The translations under genes were made by a program, and so were the position numbers. The notes beneath the pieces were generated by a model. The model worked only from the letters and a program-made list of their open reading frames with translations, was not told the DNA's origin and did no database searches. This document shows, in pieces, positions 1 to 11,574 of a DNA stretch of 64,000 nucleotides. Every line of letters starts with the position of its first letter. Position 1 is the stretch's first letter. Source of the stretch: Bimastos eiseni (Eukaryota > Annelida > Clitellata > Crassiclitellata > Lumbricidae); contig OY365806.1 of NCBI GenBank assembly GCA_959347315.1, positions 53,311,862 to 53,375,861 on the forward strand, read 5' to 3'.

Positions 1-894
1 ATGATCGTAGGGGTGTTCAATCATTTCCAAGAGTTGCTGAATCGAGTAAGCATCTTACCAGTCAGCATGGTGGAGTGTGAAAGAGGTGTCGGTAAAATGA
101 ATATAATTCTGCAAATCACTCAGGTCACTGCAGTTATCAATTTAGTGTTTTCAAGTGTAGACAACATCAATGACTGGATAGAATTTCTTTCATGTTTTCT
201 CTCTTGTAATGTGGCTACAGTGGGTTATTAATTTTGACTAGCTCACAATAGCTGTGTGAGTCGAACCCTAACCCTTTGAGTTTGAACCTGACTCTTAATA
301 GATATTAGCACTTCGATATATTTATTAAATAAGGATATATATCTATTATTAAATTAATCTGAAGGATTAACATTCATTTTAAGGGTAAAGAAAGACGATG
401 CATGCTAATAAATTAATGTAAATCATTAAAATTCCTGGAATTCTGTAAATTAATGTACATGAATTCTCTTTTACATTTTTATCATGTGGAATGTGGCTTT
501 AACGAGGGGCACGATTCCTTGCGTAAGGCCTGGGAAGGGGTAGACCATAGAAAGCCCTCAGTACTACCGAGTCAACTCGAACTTTGGCATTCCCACTGCT
601 CATCCAAACCATATTAACCACTGATGATTTCCATATAATTATGTACCTGCATGACTGCGTGCGGCTATCGATAGACTTTCGATAGACTTTCAGATTGTGC
701 CGAAAATTCACCTAGGTTTCGGCCAAAAACGATACCGGGAACGAAACTGCCAATACCAGTTTAAGCCGAAAACGAAAACAGGTCGAAACCAAGAAATTTG
801 CAGTTTCGGTGCCGAAAACTAAACGAAATTCGGTCGAATTGAAGGTATTTGAAAGCTCTATTTGAGCAAAGTAACTAGAATTCCTTGTTTTTAA
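1..894. other. Non-coding stretch, no gene recognised
   Basis: AT-rich sequence downstream of the PDHA 3' end. The frame at 1-231 has no recognisable domain and starts at the window edge. About 700-850 is rich in a repeated GAAAC/CGAAA pattern (GCCGAAAACGAAAAC, GGTCGAAACC) that looks like part of a degenerate TIR element, but I could not set its ends. Confidence 0.4.
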
Positions 895-1175
895 TTATAA
901 AAATTTATCATCAATCTAAACCTATGAACCCAGCCCGTCAGTTCATACAGTTCATACAGTCAGTTCATACAAAAATAACTTGCTAATATTTTTTCTGTGT
1001 AATTTACACAATATAAGAACATAAAGAACATGTGGTTGAAATTTCAGAATGGATATTCTTATAGTTTTTGGCAATGAATTTTCGAATGTTGCTTGAGATT
1101 TGTGAATGGCATAATAATTCAGCAATTTGGGTCCCTAAGTTAAAATGTAAATTTTAAAACATTTCTTAATCAAGA
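895..1175 (+). repeat. Dispersed repeat, arm 1 of inverted pair
   Basis: About 270 bases that reappear in reverse complement at about 4850-5105. Shared landmarks are AACCTATGAACCCAGC, ACATGTGGTTGAAATTTCAG and a stretch around TTGCTTGAGATTTGTGAATG. The copies differ by substitutions and short indels. Whether the pair are two copies of one element or the ends of one composite unit is not settled. Confidence 0.75.
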
Positions 1176-1561
1176 CAGACATAGCAGTTTGACCAGTATC
1201 AATTCCTTGTGAAAATAAATTATTTAAAGAAAATTTGCAATATGATATAATGTCAAGTTCCAAATTTAAAATATATAAATGCTGTACATGTGACAACTTA
1301 GACAAAAGTCTTCAATGATATTTTCTTTTCTTGCTAGGGCATTGGCAGCATCTCTCATTTAATGAACATTCAGTGAGCATGACTTTCCAATCATGGTTAT
1401 TGGTTGGAGACCTGTTGTTAATATATCATCTGCGGATATTTGTAAGACTGTCAGTAGGCGGAGGATAGCAGAATGATCAAGCTGGCCCATGTGGACGCAG
1501 AAAGTTGACTTCAACCTCATTAAGCTCCAGGAATGTCTGCATAACACATCCAAGCCAACCA

Positions 1562-2531
1562 AGGGGTCATTGCATAATTATGTAATGCTGAAAATGGCCG
1601 TTTTAGACCCCCAACCTCCTTGTAACGCATTGTAACGTTTCCATAGACCACCCCCACCCCCCTGAGCGTTACGTATTTATTTTGAACAAAACTCAGTGTA
1701 GTTTCACCCTGGCCTAATATAGTCCCAGGTCTCCAAATTTAACTTCCATCAATGCCAGATAATACTTAATATTTTTGTTTGAACTTCGATTGCACCACCA
1801 CGTGTAGGCTGAGGCTAAATGCTAGTTAAGTGCAAATTTATATGCTAGGCCTACTAGCCTTATGGCCCAGCATCGCTTGGGACTGAATTTTGAACTCGGC
1901 TGGTATGCCCCGATTGTGTCTTTCTTAACTAATGCAGGCATCGCCACATTCACCAGACCTCTTTAGGAAGCGGGTCCGCCATTTTGCAGGGCAGCCCTGT
2001 TCGTTTTGGTGGTCATATATTTGGAACCATATTTGAATGTCAGTCGTCACAAGGTGTCTGACTAATGCGCCTTCAGATGATGCAATTGGAAATAGCGGTT
2101 GTTTTAATCTAAAAATTTTCAAATTTCGGAAGCTAAATGTGGACGATCATAGTATTGACGCATATCAAACGCACTTCCTTTGCATATTGAATTTCGCCCC
2201 ACTTTCACATGATGCTTTAACTTAACCCCCGCCTTTCTGAATATATTTCACGTTAGCTGAGAAATTGGGAGAAGAACGTTTTGTATAAATTTCATTTCGC
2301 CAGAGCGTTTCGTTCCTACTCGAGCCTTCGCGACTCGAAGAAAATCTTGATCTTTGGTTTATAGTTTAGATCGAGTATTTTTAATCAAATCAGTTACTAA
2401 TTAGTTTAAAAGCAAAAAGCGTTACGTAACGTTCAGCTAACCCCCCCACCCACACCCGTAACGCTTCGTAGCGTTTTGTAGCACCCCACCCACCCCCCTT
2501 CGAGCGTTACGTAACTATGCAATGACCCCCA
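1562..2531. mobile_element. TIR element rich in CCCCC/CGTTACG motifs
   Basis: The left end GGGGTCATTGCATAATTATG and, in reverse complement, the right end GGGGGTCATTGCATAGTTACG form clear inverted ends about 970 bases apart. Subterminal stretches on both sides carry runs of C and repeated GCGTTACGTA/GTAACGC motifs. No transposase frame is seen, so it looks like a non-autonomous DNA transposon. The target duplication is unclear. Confidence 0.7.
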
Positions 2532-2599
2532 ATGTTCACCACGCTTGATAAGTCGACTGATCATGTCACTGCAGTAGAATTGTTTTATGTTATCAACAG

Positions 2600-3276
2600 T
2601 GTTCTTTGCTAAAGTGTTTCCTAATTGAGGTCCCTTTTTCCTTAAACAGCTTCTTTACTTTCATACCATATAGTTGGATGCATTAAATTCACTTTTTGTT
2701 TTCCTGGTGCTTCAGTTTTTAGGCAGTACTGTTAGAATCTTTTCACTTGCTTTTGAAAACAATTTGAATTTTTCCTTTAGCCGACTTATTATTTCACTTT
2801 CTGAACCATATTGTTCCAGTTCTGTGTATCTCTCAGCTGGAAAATGGCATAACATATGATGATTGGAACCAAATACAGCGGCATCGTCTCAAAAACCATT
2901 AATATAAATGCCAGCCAGCATTGTCCAGGTTTCTGACTGGGGTCTTTACATTTCAATATGGTCATACTCAAAAACTGTACTTCCTACAATCATTGCTAGT
3001 TTTCTTGTCACACTTTGTTGAAATTTTATTTGTATACTTTTGAATGAACTTTTCTATGATCTCTAGGAGCATACAGTGATGAATTAAGTTGAGATTGTTG
3101 ATGCCCTGGAGAGAAATTCTTCCTGGTTTTTATAATCTTCATCAGACTAATTTTCTCTCTCTCCATTGCTTTAAGCTCTTCAGCAGCAACTTCCAATATT
3201 GGTTCATCAGCATTCTCTGGAACCTTGAAATTGCGATCTTTTTATGACACTGAGTGCAGAGTTTGTCTGAAACTGT
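2600..3276 (-). pseudogene. Degraded coding-like relic, family unknown
   Basis: On the minus strand 3276-3080 reads KLCTQCHKKI, then after a frameshift KVPENADEPILEVAAEELKA. This has the feel of a protein with a CxxC zinc motif and an acidic helix, but I cannot name the family. It is cut at 3276 by the hAT-like insertion, whose target duplication lies inside it. Frames further on are broken by stops. Confidence 0.35.
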
Positions 3277-4291
3277 CAGGGCTGTTAACAATACTGGAAA
3301 AAAGTATTGCAATACTAATAACAATACTTCATCATAAAAAGCATTGCAATACCAATACTTTTTCTTAAAAGTTTGCAATACCAATACCAATACTTTCACC
3401 AATACTTTCGACAAGCCAGTTTTCTGTCTATTCAAACAAAACATGTGCTAAAGAAAATGCAGTATAATTACAATATTATTTTTATATTAAAAAAATCATC
3501 ATAATTACAATTATTATTTTTACATATCAAAAGTCAGTATAATTACAACAATCATTTTTACATTAAAAATTCAGAATGACTACAATTATTATTTTTACAT
3601 ACAAGCATTTTGAAAGTGCCAAAATCTACAATTTTGCAATTAGTAGAAAAACCATCATTTATCATTTAAAAATGTGTACTACTCAAGTGTGCTATCAGTA
3701 ATGCTTGCGTAGCATGCGGTTGCGAGTTCGACTCCGTGTAATGACCCTGGGCAAGTTGTTTGCGCACACGTGCCTCTGTCACCAAGCAGAAAGCTGGGAA
3801 GTAAACGGGAATTCCTGCGATATCACTGTCCTGTGTCCAGGACCTTGGTATTCGTCCATTGCCGGCACAAGGGCCTAGGAAAAAAAGATGAGCACCTCTC
3901 CATCGTTCCGTATGGAATATGGGCTGACTCAAGTATGTGCGTAGAGGGGAACACTATATATCCCATATATCCGGTCTTTTCGCTATTTATAGATTCCTTC
4001 CATTCACGCCATAGATCGGAGCTTGCAACAAGAGACAATTTTCTGAGCGTGATGATTTATTGCTCACCATTTCTTGATCGCAAATATTTCAAGTGGAAGA
4101 GAAATATTATAATTTTCTATTACAGTAAGAAATAAGTATTGGTATCGTGTATCGATGACTGGATAAATACAGTATCGTGATACACATGCAAAACTGACCA
4201 AATAAAACTATCACGATACACGACCGCGATACTGCAAAAAGATTGCCGATACCAAAGTATCGTTATACTTATCGCGATATTAACAGCCCTG
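3277..4291. mobile_element. hAT-like non-autonomous element, 1015 bp
   Basis: It begins CAGGGCTGTTAACAATACTG and ends CGCGATATTAACAGCCCTG, giving a terminal inverted repeat CAGGGCTGTTAA. It is flanked by a perfect 8-bp duplication GAAACTGT (3269-3276 and 4292-4299), the hallmark of hAT insertion. The interior holds imperfect ~50-bp repeats around TAATTACAATTATTATTTTT (about 3460-3600) and AATAC/GTATCG-rich ends. No transposase. The frames at 3770-4135 and 3666-3932 lie inside it and are spurious. Confidence 0.9.
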
Positions 4292-4849
4292 GAAACTGTA
4301 GAGATAAATGGGAATTTATAGTCATTTCACTAACTTCTCGAAACCACAAGTTGATGACAATTAAAACGATCAAAACACCTCTTACGGCGTTTATTCATGG
4401 TTCAATCACCTACATCTCTAGATGCCACATTCATGGAGCAGGAAATAAAAACTTAAAAACTTATTTGCTCATACAGCATACATATGTATGCTAGAGTTTT
4501 CAATTGATGCAAAAAAGTAAAATTTTATTTATATAACTTATGTTATCAATCAAATGTCTTTAAACATGATACTTAAAACAGGACTAGAAAAATAGGATCA
4601 ACAGCAAGTAAGCATAGGATACATGCTTTTATTGGTTCTGAAAATATATTTATTATTGAAAACCATTATTTAGAACATTTTATTTATAACTAAAAGTCTA
4701 ATAATAAGTCAACAAATATCTTGATTGAAATAACTATGTTCAACCACACTATAGTTTGTGAATTTGTGCTAAGTAATAATGACGCCAATCATGCCATATA
4801 TTTCAATAAAGTAATAACAGTAACCGTATAAATTTTTTATAAAATGTTT

Positions 4850-5105
4850 TAAAATTTTGGTTGAGGAACAACTTAGTGACCCAAATTGCTGAATTATTAT
4901 GCCTTGCTGGTGCCATTCATGAATCTCAAGCAACATTCGAAAATTCAGAGCAAAAAAACTATAAGAAGGCCCATTCTGAAATTTTAACCACATGTTCTTT
5001 ATGTTATGTAAATTACACAGACAAATTTAAACAAATATATTTGTACAAACTGACCCTGGGTTGGGTTCATAGGTTTAGATTGATGATAATTTTTTTGTGT
5101 TGATT
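4850..5105 (-). repeat. Dispersed repeat, arm 2 of inverted pair
   Basis: Reverse-complement counterpart of 895-1175, with shared motifs GCTGGGTTCATAGGTTTAG-like, CCTTTATGTTATGTAAATTACAC-like and a stretch around CATTCATGAATCTCAAGC. The frames at 4769-4993 and 4861-5103 are shadows of this repeat. Confidence 0.7.
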
Positions 5106-5169
5106 TTATGTGGAATAACCCTGTTTCCATAAAGGATCAGTTGAATCAGAATCAAGAGTCTGTTATACT

Positions 5170-5465
5170 CTGGTAACCGGATTCGCTTTGACAGAACTGG
5201 ATATCCTCGGCATCCTGGTCGTTTTTTGGGCGACACCTAGCTCTGCGTTGACACCGCACAGAGTAGAGATGGACCGCTCTGGGGTGGTCCGTCACAACTG
5301 GTACCAGAAGTGGGTTACGTCACAACTGATTCCAGAAGGTATTGGTACATTTTCGTTTCAACTAATACTCTGGGAAAGTGCCAAGTTTTCGTCGCAACTG
5401 ATTGCGGACAGTAGAGATTGCTTCGAGGAATTTCATTCTGCAGCAATTCAGATTCAGAGGTGAAT
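5170..5465 (+). mobile_element. Gypsy-like LTR 3' end and leader fragment
   Basis: Collinear with 39365-39560, the end of the Gypsy LTR described below. It shares ATCCTCGG-CATCCTGGTC, GCGACACCT and the primer-binding-like TGGTACCAGAAGTGGG at 5299-5314. It is a second, independent copy of the same LTR family, truncated upstream, retaining about 150 bases of LTR and about 150 of leader. Confidence 0.7.
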
Positions 5466-5689
5466 TCTTGCACTTGGAGAGAAATTAGGAATATAAACTA
5501 ATGGTCTGGCTCCAGGTTCGTCTTGGAGTGATACCTTAGGTAGGCAACCAATACACTGCATGTGCTGACATTTGCTAGCTCAGCGATCATGTAGAGTGCT
5601 CAATCACTTGCCTCGATTGAAAAGCTCTGAGTATTGAATTCAATCTATTGTATCTCAAAATACAGTGTCCCGATGAAAAGCAGACCCAT

Positions 5690-5790
5690 AAACGTTTGTC
5701 AGAAACTGCTTGAAAATTGTGAATAAGCTGGTTCCCACGACTTCGCTTTTGTGGGCGCTGTAGAAATGCTGAGATTACGATTACACTACA
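5690..5790 (+). mobile_element. LINE 3'-end fragment
   Basis: Nearly identical to 44895-44970, the 3' end of a CR1-like LINE: GTGAATAA-CTGGTTCCCACG, ACTTCGCTTTTGTGGGCGCT and GTAGAAATGCTGAGATTACG. A reverse-complement scrap of the same end occurs near 34030-34075. No coding sequence attached. Confidence 0.65.
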
Positions 5791-7059
5791 AACATCATTT
5801 TCAAATAAATCTGCAAAATTTGGCTTAAATTGATGCAGCATAAGCAAAGAAATTGAATTCTTTAGCTTACCTGGTAAAATTGAAAGTTTGCAACATGGGC
5901 CCTTACTTTATCATATGCTGTAGAGTTTAGACGTCATTATTGATGGAATGTCACTTGTTTTGGTGTAAAAGATAAAGAAACATGGCATTTACAAAAGAAG
6001 ATAAATTTAGGTCAATTATTGTGGTAAGAAAAAGGTTATGGAGCAAACCGTTTTGTGAACGAACTTCCGAACAGAAGTTGGCGTCTGTCATCTTTGAATA
6101 AACTAACTTTTGAAGAAGATCGATGAACCCAGCACTTTTGTCAGGAAAACCGGGCAGTATTACTGGCAAAAACGCACGAGACAAGTGTCCATGCACACCG
6201 AGAACGTAAGACTGTTGCTCTGCTGTCTGAAAGACACCCGACTTATATCACCGCAGCTGTGGCCGCCCAACAATTTTGGTCCTCAATCCAGTTGACTGTC
6301 AAATCTGGAGCGTACTGGTGGAACACATTTATCGTTCCCGCATTCGTAGCGTCGATCATCAAAGGTGCGTCAGCTATTTAGCCTATTTGGCCATGTAATC
6401 ATTGATCAAGCCAACATAGTGTCGTTCACGTATGCAGTTGTGTGTGTGTGTGTGTGAACACGGAGGATATTTTTAACACCAGCTGTCACTAAACTTCACT
6501 TCCTTACAGCTGTTGTACAATTCCCATGTTGGAAACCTCCTCTTTTTGGTACTGCATTTCAAATGATCATAAACTTGACAAAATCCAGCATTTGCAAACA
6601 GAATTGGAATTTTGTGCTGATATGCCCCTTTTATTGTTCTGAAAGTTTCAGTCAAATGCTACAAGTTTTGACCGAGTTATGACACTTTTGTTGGGGTCTA
6701 CTTTTCATCGGCACACAGTGTGATGCATTGTTGTAATAACCAAAATATCGGATTTAGGGACATTACCTGATTAGGACTTGGTTTTGGTGCACCATCAGTT
6801 GATGCCTTGTGCATTAGATATCAGCAACATCGAAATTCACAATATCAAAATTTGAACAAAATTACACATTCTATGCCAAAAGAGGCACTCTCTCTCACTG
6901 TAACTAGCACCCTGCTGGAGAGGGCCACATTTCCTGCATGGAATCATAGAAATTATAAATTTCACTGATTGATCCAGCATGTCATCATACCAAATACATA
7001 ATGCCACTGGCAATCAGTAAAAAATTTGACAACATGACAAACACTAAAACACAAATTCT

Positions 7060-7065
7060 TTTATT
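7060..7065 (-). promoter_or_regulatory. Polyadenylation signal of PDHA
   Basis: AATAAA on the minus strand, 28 bases after the PDHA stop codon, followed by a GT-rich stretch (about 7030-7058) that suits the downstream cleavage element. The 3' UTR would thus be very short, about 50 bases. Alternative distal signals cannot be excluded. Confidence 0.75.
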
Positions 7066-7092
7066 CGGACAGTCGTAGTCATCAAGTTCTGC

Positions 7093-7260
7093 TTAAGGAG
7101 TTGAGGAATAGAAGGAAAACGCATCACAGCCACGAATTTGCACACCTGGCGTCCCCTGTTTGTAGATGTGGGTGTAGATTTCACTGATTGGAGGCTCCTG
7201 GTCAGCCCTGGCCTTGGCCAATGCCTCATCAACCTCCTTCTTACATTCGTTATCAATTGC
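7093..7260 (-). CDS. PDHA: PDHA terminal exon with stop
   Basis: The final coding part, 168 bases with a TAA stop at 7093-7095, encodes AIDNECKKEVDEALAKARAD, then QEPPISEIYTHIYKQGTP, then GVQIRGCDAFSFYSSTP. It matches the C-terminal pattern of E1 alpha, where a charged helix is followed by DPEPPxxELYxxIY and a VRG motif. The acceptor is CTTAG. The tail after VQIRG differs from the human WIKFKSVS ending, as expected for a distant lineage. The reading frame is complete up to the stop. Confidence 0.94.
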   Translation of the reverse strand, partial: AIDNECKKEVDEALAKARADQEPPISEIYTHIYKQGTPGVQIRGCDAFSFYSSTP

Positions 7261-10200
7261 CTAAGATAAACAATCAATCAATTAGCCATACACCAACCAA
7301 AAATGTGATTTGTTCTAGCAAAAGCACGCTTATTTGGTAGCAAGCAATTTCGAGAAAATGGCCAAAAATGACACACAGGGTGTCAATAATGTGTTGAGTT
7401 TGAATCAAATTCGAGCTATCACTTTATCCTAAAACATTGGTTTGGTGATGAAATCTCACATTTTAATCTGCTAAAATCACATTTTTGTAGAAGATTGCCG
7501 AGCGTTTTAATGCAAATGCCTTCTACAATGGCCATCTAGCAAATGCACGTAGCTTGTTTTACATGTATAGAAAGGTCAGAATGTCTATTTTTAAATTTAC
7601 TAAAGCTATGACCTTATTTTTCAAAGGCCAAGCAATCATTGAAGGAATTCAGAGACCCCTTATAGGACCAATTGCATTGCATAAACAATGTCATCTTTCT
7701 TACCTCAATCCCTGGTAACCGATCATGTGATTGAAATTGATAAGTCTTATTGGAGAGTATACAGGTGCATGCGCACTTCAAAGTTCAAGGGCACGCGTGC
7801 CATCGGCAATCTGTGTTTTCATTTTAAACAATATCAATTTCTGTCAAAATATATTGGAAACTAGTTTTAAATGATACATAACATGTCGACTACTGAAGGG
7901 CATAATATGCTCGAGAAATCAAATTTGTCATCTGTGTGTTCTGCGGAAGCATGGAAGAGTTATTTGAAGGTTAATGTACGTTGTCAGTGACTTTGAGAGT
8001 GAAGATACAATAATTGCGAATTTCTCGATTTCGCCAGTCTTGCGATACGAGACTTCAAATTAGGTTCTATTGGAGATATCTTCATAAATTTTTCACTGTT
8101 AGAAAGGTTAATTACTGTTGTGAAATAAAATGAAAGAATCTCAATTTCGTGAACATGCGACGTAAGCCTGCTTTTGCTAGAGCATATATTACAAACGTCA
8201 GTAAAGCAGGTTATAAACATGATCACACCTCTCCAGTTTCATGTAAGAGGAAATGCGCCCATTACCGATGTAAAAGCACATCGAATTTAATTAACTAGCT
8301 TACACTAAGTCCTATATTAATTAATTATGGCAATTACAGCAACAGTGGCATTTAACTAGAAAGAGCAGTGCTATAATGTAATATTGTTTAAATGATGAGC
8401 CCTTGGGCATTTGCTAACCGAAACATCGAGGGATTCAACATCTGAGATGAGTTTCCATAGCAACTTAGTAAGCCCGCATCTAGGCATGCTGGAAAAACAG
8501 TCTTAAAATATTGAAGAGTTCGATCTGTTGGTAGTTTCCCAACGAGAGATTTAAAGTGAGGAAACTTGTGTTTCCGATGATAAATTGGGTAAATTATTGT
8601 TTTAGCGAATGTAGTTATTTTTACTTTCATTCAATGCCATTTTAGCGAATTTTATTATTTTTCCTTTCATACACCATCATTTTAACAAATTTAATTATGT
8701 ATTGCTATGAAATCATTGTTTATTAAATAAAATTGACTATATAAAAATGGCTATTTGATATTAAATCATTTTTCAATAATTTCGTGGCGTTCTTCACTAT
8801 CAAATCATAGTTCCATCATTTAAGAATTTTCATTTGTTAAGGAACCACACTCATCCTTACTCAGTCTTCAAGAATTTATTTATACTTTGGCAATCACCAG
8901 AATGAACTCTGTGAACAGATAACTGTCCTCACAGTTCAATTTTAGGCAAGCAGCGTAAACAGCTGATGATATGACAGAAATTGTCTCTTCAGCTTGCATT
9001 TGACATACATCTACAGATTCTCCATATTCTGAGAATTATCAGAACTATGAAGCAATGTGTTGACTAGGTCTAACCTTAGACAAGTCAGGATGGAACAAAC
9101 ACAAATGAGAGAAATAATGGTAATAATGGAAACCATGGAAAGGAAATAAAGAAAATTAAGTTCCATAATTTAAATGAAAACACTTGCTGTGATTCAAAAG
9201 GATGAGTGAAGCTTATGAGGGACCACAAGAAGTCTGGGCCTCAATATTAACTAGGCATTTAGAAATCAAAATCTTCTAGGTCTAACAGAGACTGACTTGT
9301 TTGAAAGTTCAAGACTGTAATGCCAGAAGAGATTTCATATACTGAGGAATGTAACCAGCAGAAATTGAAAGAAAACCGTATTGGTCATCTCATTGTATAG
9401 AAAGACTCAGGAGATATATCCAACAATAGATAACATTAGTCTGATTTGAGAAGATGTATACGTTTTGGTGCAGATATCTGATGCAATAATATTGTATACT
9501 ATGTATTATATAAATATAATATATGGCAATCTACACTTTAGTGTCGTAAATTATTCCACATGGCAAATCAGGTTAAGCCCCGGGAGCGCCGGTAGTAGAT
9601 GATGGATCGGTGAAAAGAATCATGCTTACCTAGAAGCCGGATCAATGAAAAGGATACCATTAAACAAGTTAATAAGTCTTTTAAAACTGAACAAAGAAGC
9701 TTCAGAATATAGTTTTTTGGCCCAAGTTTCGTAGAACTCAGCATAAGCGTTGACTCGGACAAACAATGGGTACGAGTATTAATCTTTCCAATTTTCTGCT
9801 TTCAAAACTAAAATAAGATTTTATAATTTAGTAATTGACAATCGACCTAATGAAAAACACAAATACTGTTATTTTTATTTACAAAACGGCAATTGACCTA
9901 ACTAAAAACACATACTGCTACTATTAGTACTCACTAGTTACTACTTACTAGTGAAAAATAAGGCAAAACTAAAAAAATTAATAAAACTTTTGCAAACTGC
10001 CAAACTAAAAATCAAGAGAATGAGACTTTTAAAAAATATTCTTCACTCAGACTTGGCAAAATTCAAATCGTAAAATTCGGTACTCGGCAAGAATTCAAAC
10101 TCGGTTCATCCCTAAATGTAATGTAATAGAATACTTTAATAGCACCCCTTCTGGATACCTACTCAGCTACGCTCTCTGGGGTGGAATATATGATGTTAAC

Positions 10201-10527
10201 TTTCATCTTATACAGATAATGTACATCACTTAGGAAAACAATGTGTATTTAGAGTTAAATAAGTTGCTTCTGAATGCCAATCTGGTTCTCCGAAAGAGTA
10301 CTCCACCGAGACACTGTTACTCCATCTCCTGTCCGACATCTATGAAGAGGTGCCATATTAAGTTTCATTGATTGATTTGATTGATAATTATATACAATAT
10401 ACCGATGCTGGCTATTACATTAACCCTAGCTTTCAATATATTATGAAACATATCCCGTAACGTTATCAGAGCTATATGCAAATAAAAGAATTGCTGCAAT
10501 AAATACACCAGAAATACATTGACTAAC
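7261..10527 (-). other. Last PDHA intron, mostly unassigned
   Basis: This 3.3-kb intron shows no exon-like frame. 9585-9700 carries two copies of the motif ATCGGTGAAAAGAATCATGC / ATCAATGAAAAGGATACC that resemble the degenerate repeat field at 56040-57720. The rest is AT-rich with short tracts and nothing I can name. Confidence 0.5.
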
Positions 10528-10636
10528 CTTGAGTTCATCAACTGTAGCTAGTTGATGATCAACAAGGTCATCACGGAAGTGCGTGATGGGATCTCGTTTT
10601 GCTCGCACTTCCTGAATCTGCTCTCGAGTACGGTAG
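10528..10636 (-). CDS. PDHA: PDHA exon: phosphorylation site 2 and helical segment
   Basis: This 109-base exon completes the site-2 serine and encodes [20 protein letters not shown], then [16 protein letters not shown]. The acceptor TTTTGCAG follows a pyrimidine-rich tract and the donor is GTTAGT. YRTREEIQEVR is strongly conserved in animal E1 alpha and follows the regulatory loop. The following helices contact the beta subunit in known E1 structures (family knowledge). Phase 2 at the start and phase 0 at the end fit both neighbours. Confidence 0.95.
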
Positions 10637-10744
10637 CTGCAAAAGATAGCATGCATGTTGTCTTATTTGCAATCTATTATAGTTAATGAGACTGCAACGC
10701 TAGGGAAGTGTTAGAAAATTCATTTTCTCTGCTTTGACATAATA

Positions 10745-10820
10745 ATAATAATCTTCGTTTAATTTCAAACTGACAAACCGCTAATAATCTTCGTTTAATT
10801 TCAAACTGACAAACCACAGT
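10745..10820. repeat. Short tandem duplication (two ~36-bp units)
   Basis: The unit containing TAATCTTCGTTTAATTTCAA and ACTGACAAACC occurs twice back to back, essentially without change, about 110 bp upstream of a PDHA exon on the minus strand. The identity suggests a recent slippage or repair event. Confidence 0.8.
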
Positions 10821-10971
10821 ATGATTACAAGAACAGTAAGAGCAAATGATGACGAGTTATTACAGGAGTCGAATTTAACCGTCAGCAGCCACGCAGGGCG
10901 CTTATTATGCTATACATCTCATTTTTAACAAACACTGCTGCCTAGCGAAAGAAGGAGATAAGTCAACCTTA

Positions 10972-11043
10972 GGGGGATACGGGTCTCGATCTTGGTACCT
11001 CAAGCGCTGAGTCCCAGTGTGTTCACCACTACTCTACGCCCCC
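10972..11043 (-). repeat. tRNA-like SINE head
   Basis: On the minus strand the sequence starts GGGGGCGTAGAGTAGTGGTG and ends ACCCGTATCCCCC, so 5-bp acceptor-like ends pair. An A-box-like GTAGAGTAGTGGTGAAC and a B-box-like AAGATCGAGACCC are spaced as in a tRNA. The cloverleaf is imperfect, so a tRNA-derived SINE is more likely than a functional tRNA. The tail would extend toward 10860. Confidence 0.6.
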
Positions 11044-11574
11044 TGCGATGATGGTGGAAGTTCTGTCCACCTTTTGACTGCATGATCTTTCCACTAATAT
11101 TTTGTACTCGTTCCAAAGTTGTGTTTACTAGGGTACAAAGATGGAACAGAATCCAGAAATCATTCATCCTTAGAATCGTTTGAAACCCCAGCCTGGGTTG
11201 ACAGTCCAGTATGTTACTTTGCACATGATAGTGTGAATAACGTTCAGTCAATATGTTTATGAAAAGCTGTTCAAAATAGATTTTTGTAATCTAAAGCAAT
11301 AGTAATTACTATGACAGGGCTGTAATTATAAATGTCCAGGACATGAATCAATGTTTGATTCAAGTGAAATAACAAAATATCTGTTGGAGGAGACATTTTG
11401 ATTCAGATATAGATGTGGTGGCTATGGTCGGGCACTAACGCTATACAGATGAGCCTCAACTCAAGTGTACCTGAATGACATAAATGAATTGCCAAAAACG
11501 AAGTCAATTGGGGAGCAAGTTCCATAGTTTCGGATCAGCCACAGAAAGGTCATAAAGTTATAAAGTAATAATAA

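Noticed and set aside
7044..7277. Minus-strand frame beginning MIVYLRQLITNVRRRLMRHW
   Set aside because: It is a shifted frame over the PDHA terminal exon; the correct frame gives the E1 alpha C-terminus.
10972..11043. Functional tRNA gene
   Set aside because: Box-like motifs and acceptor pairing are present, but arms are imperfect; a SINE head is more likely.
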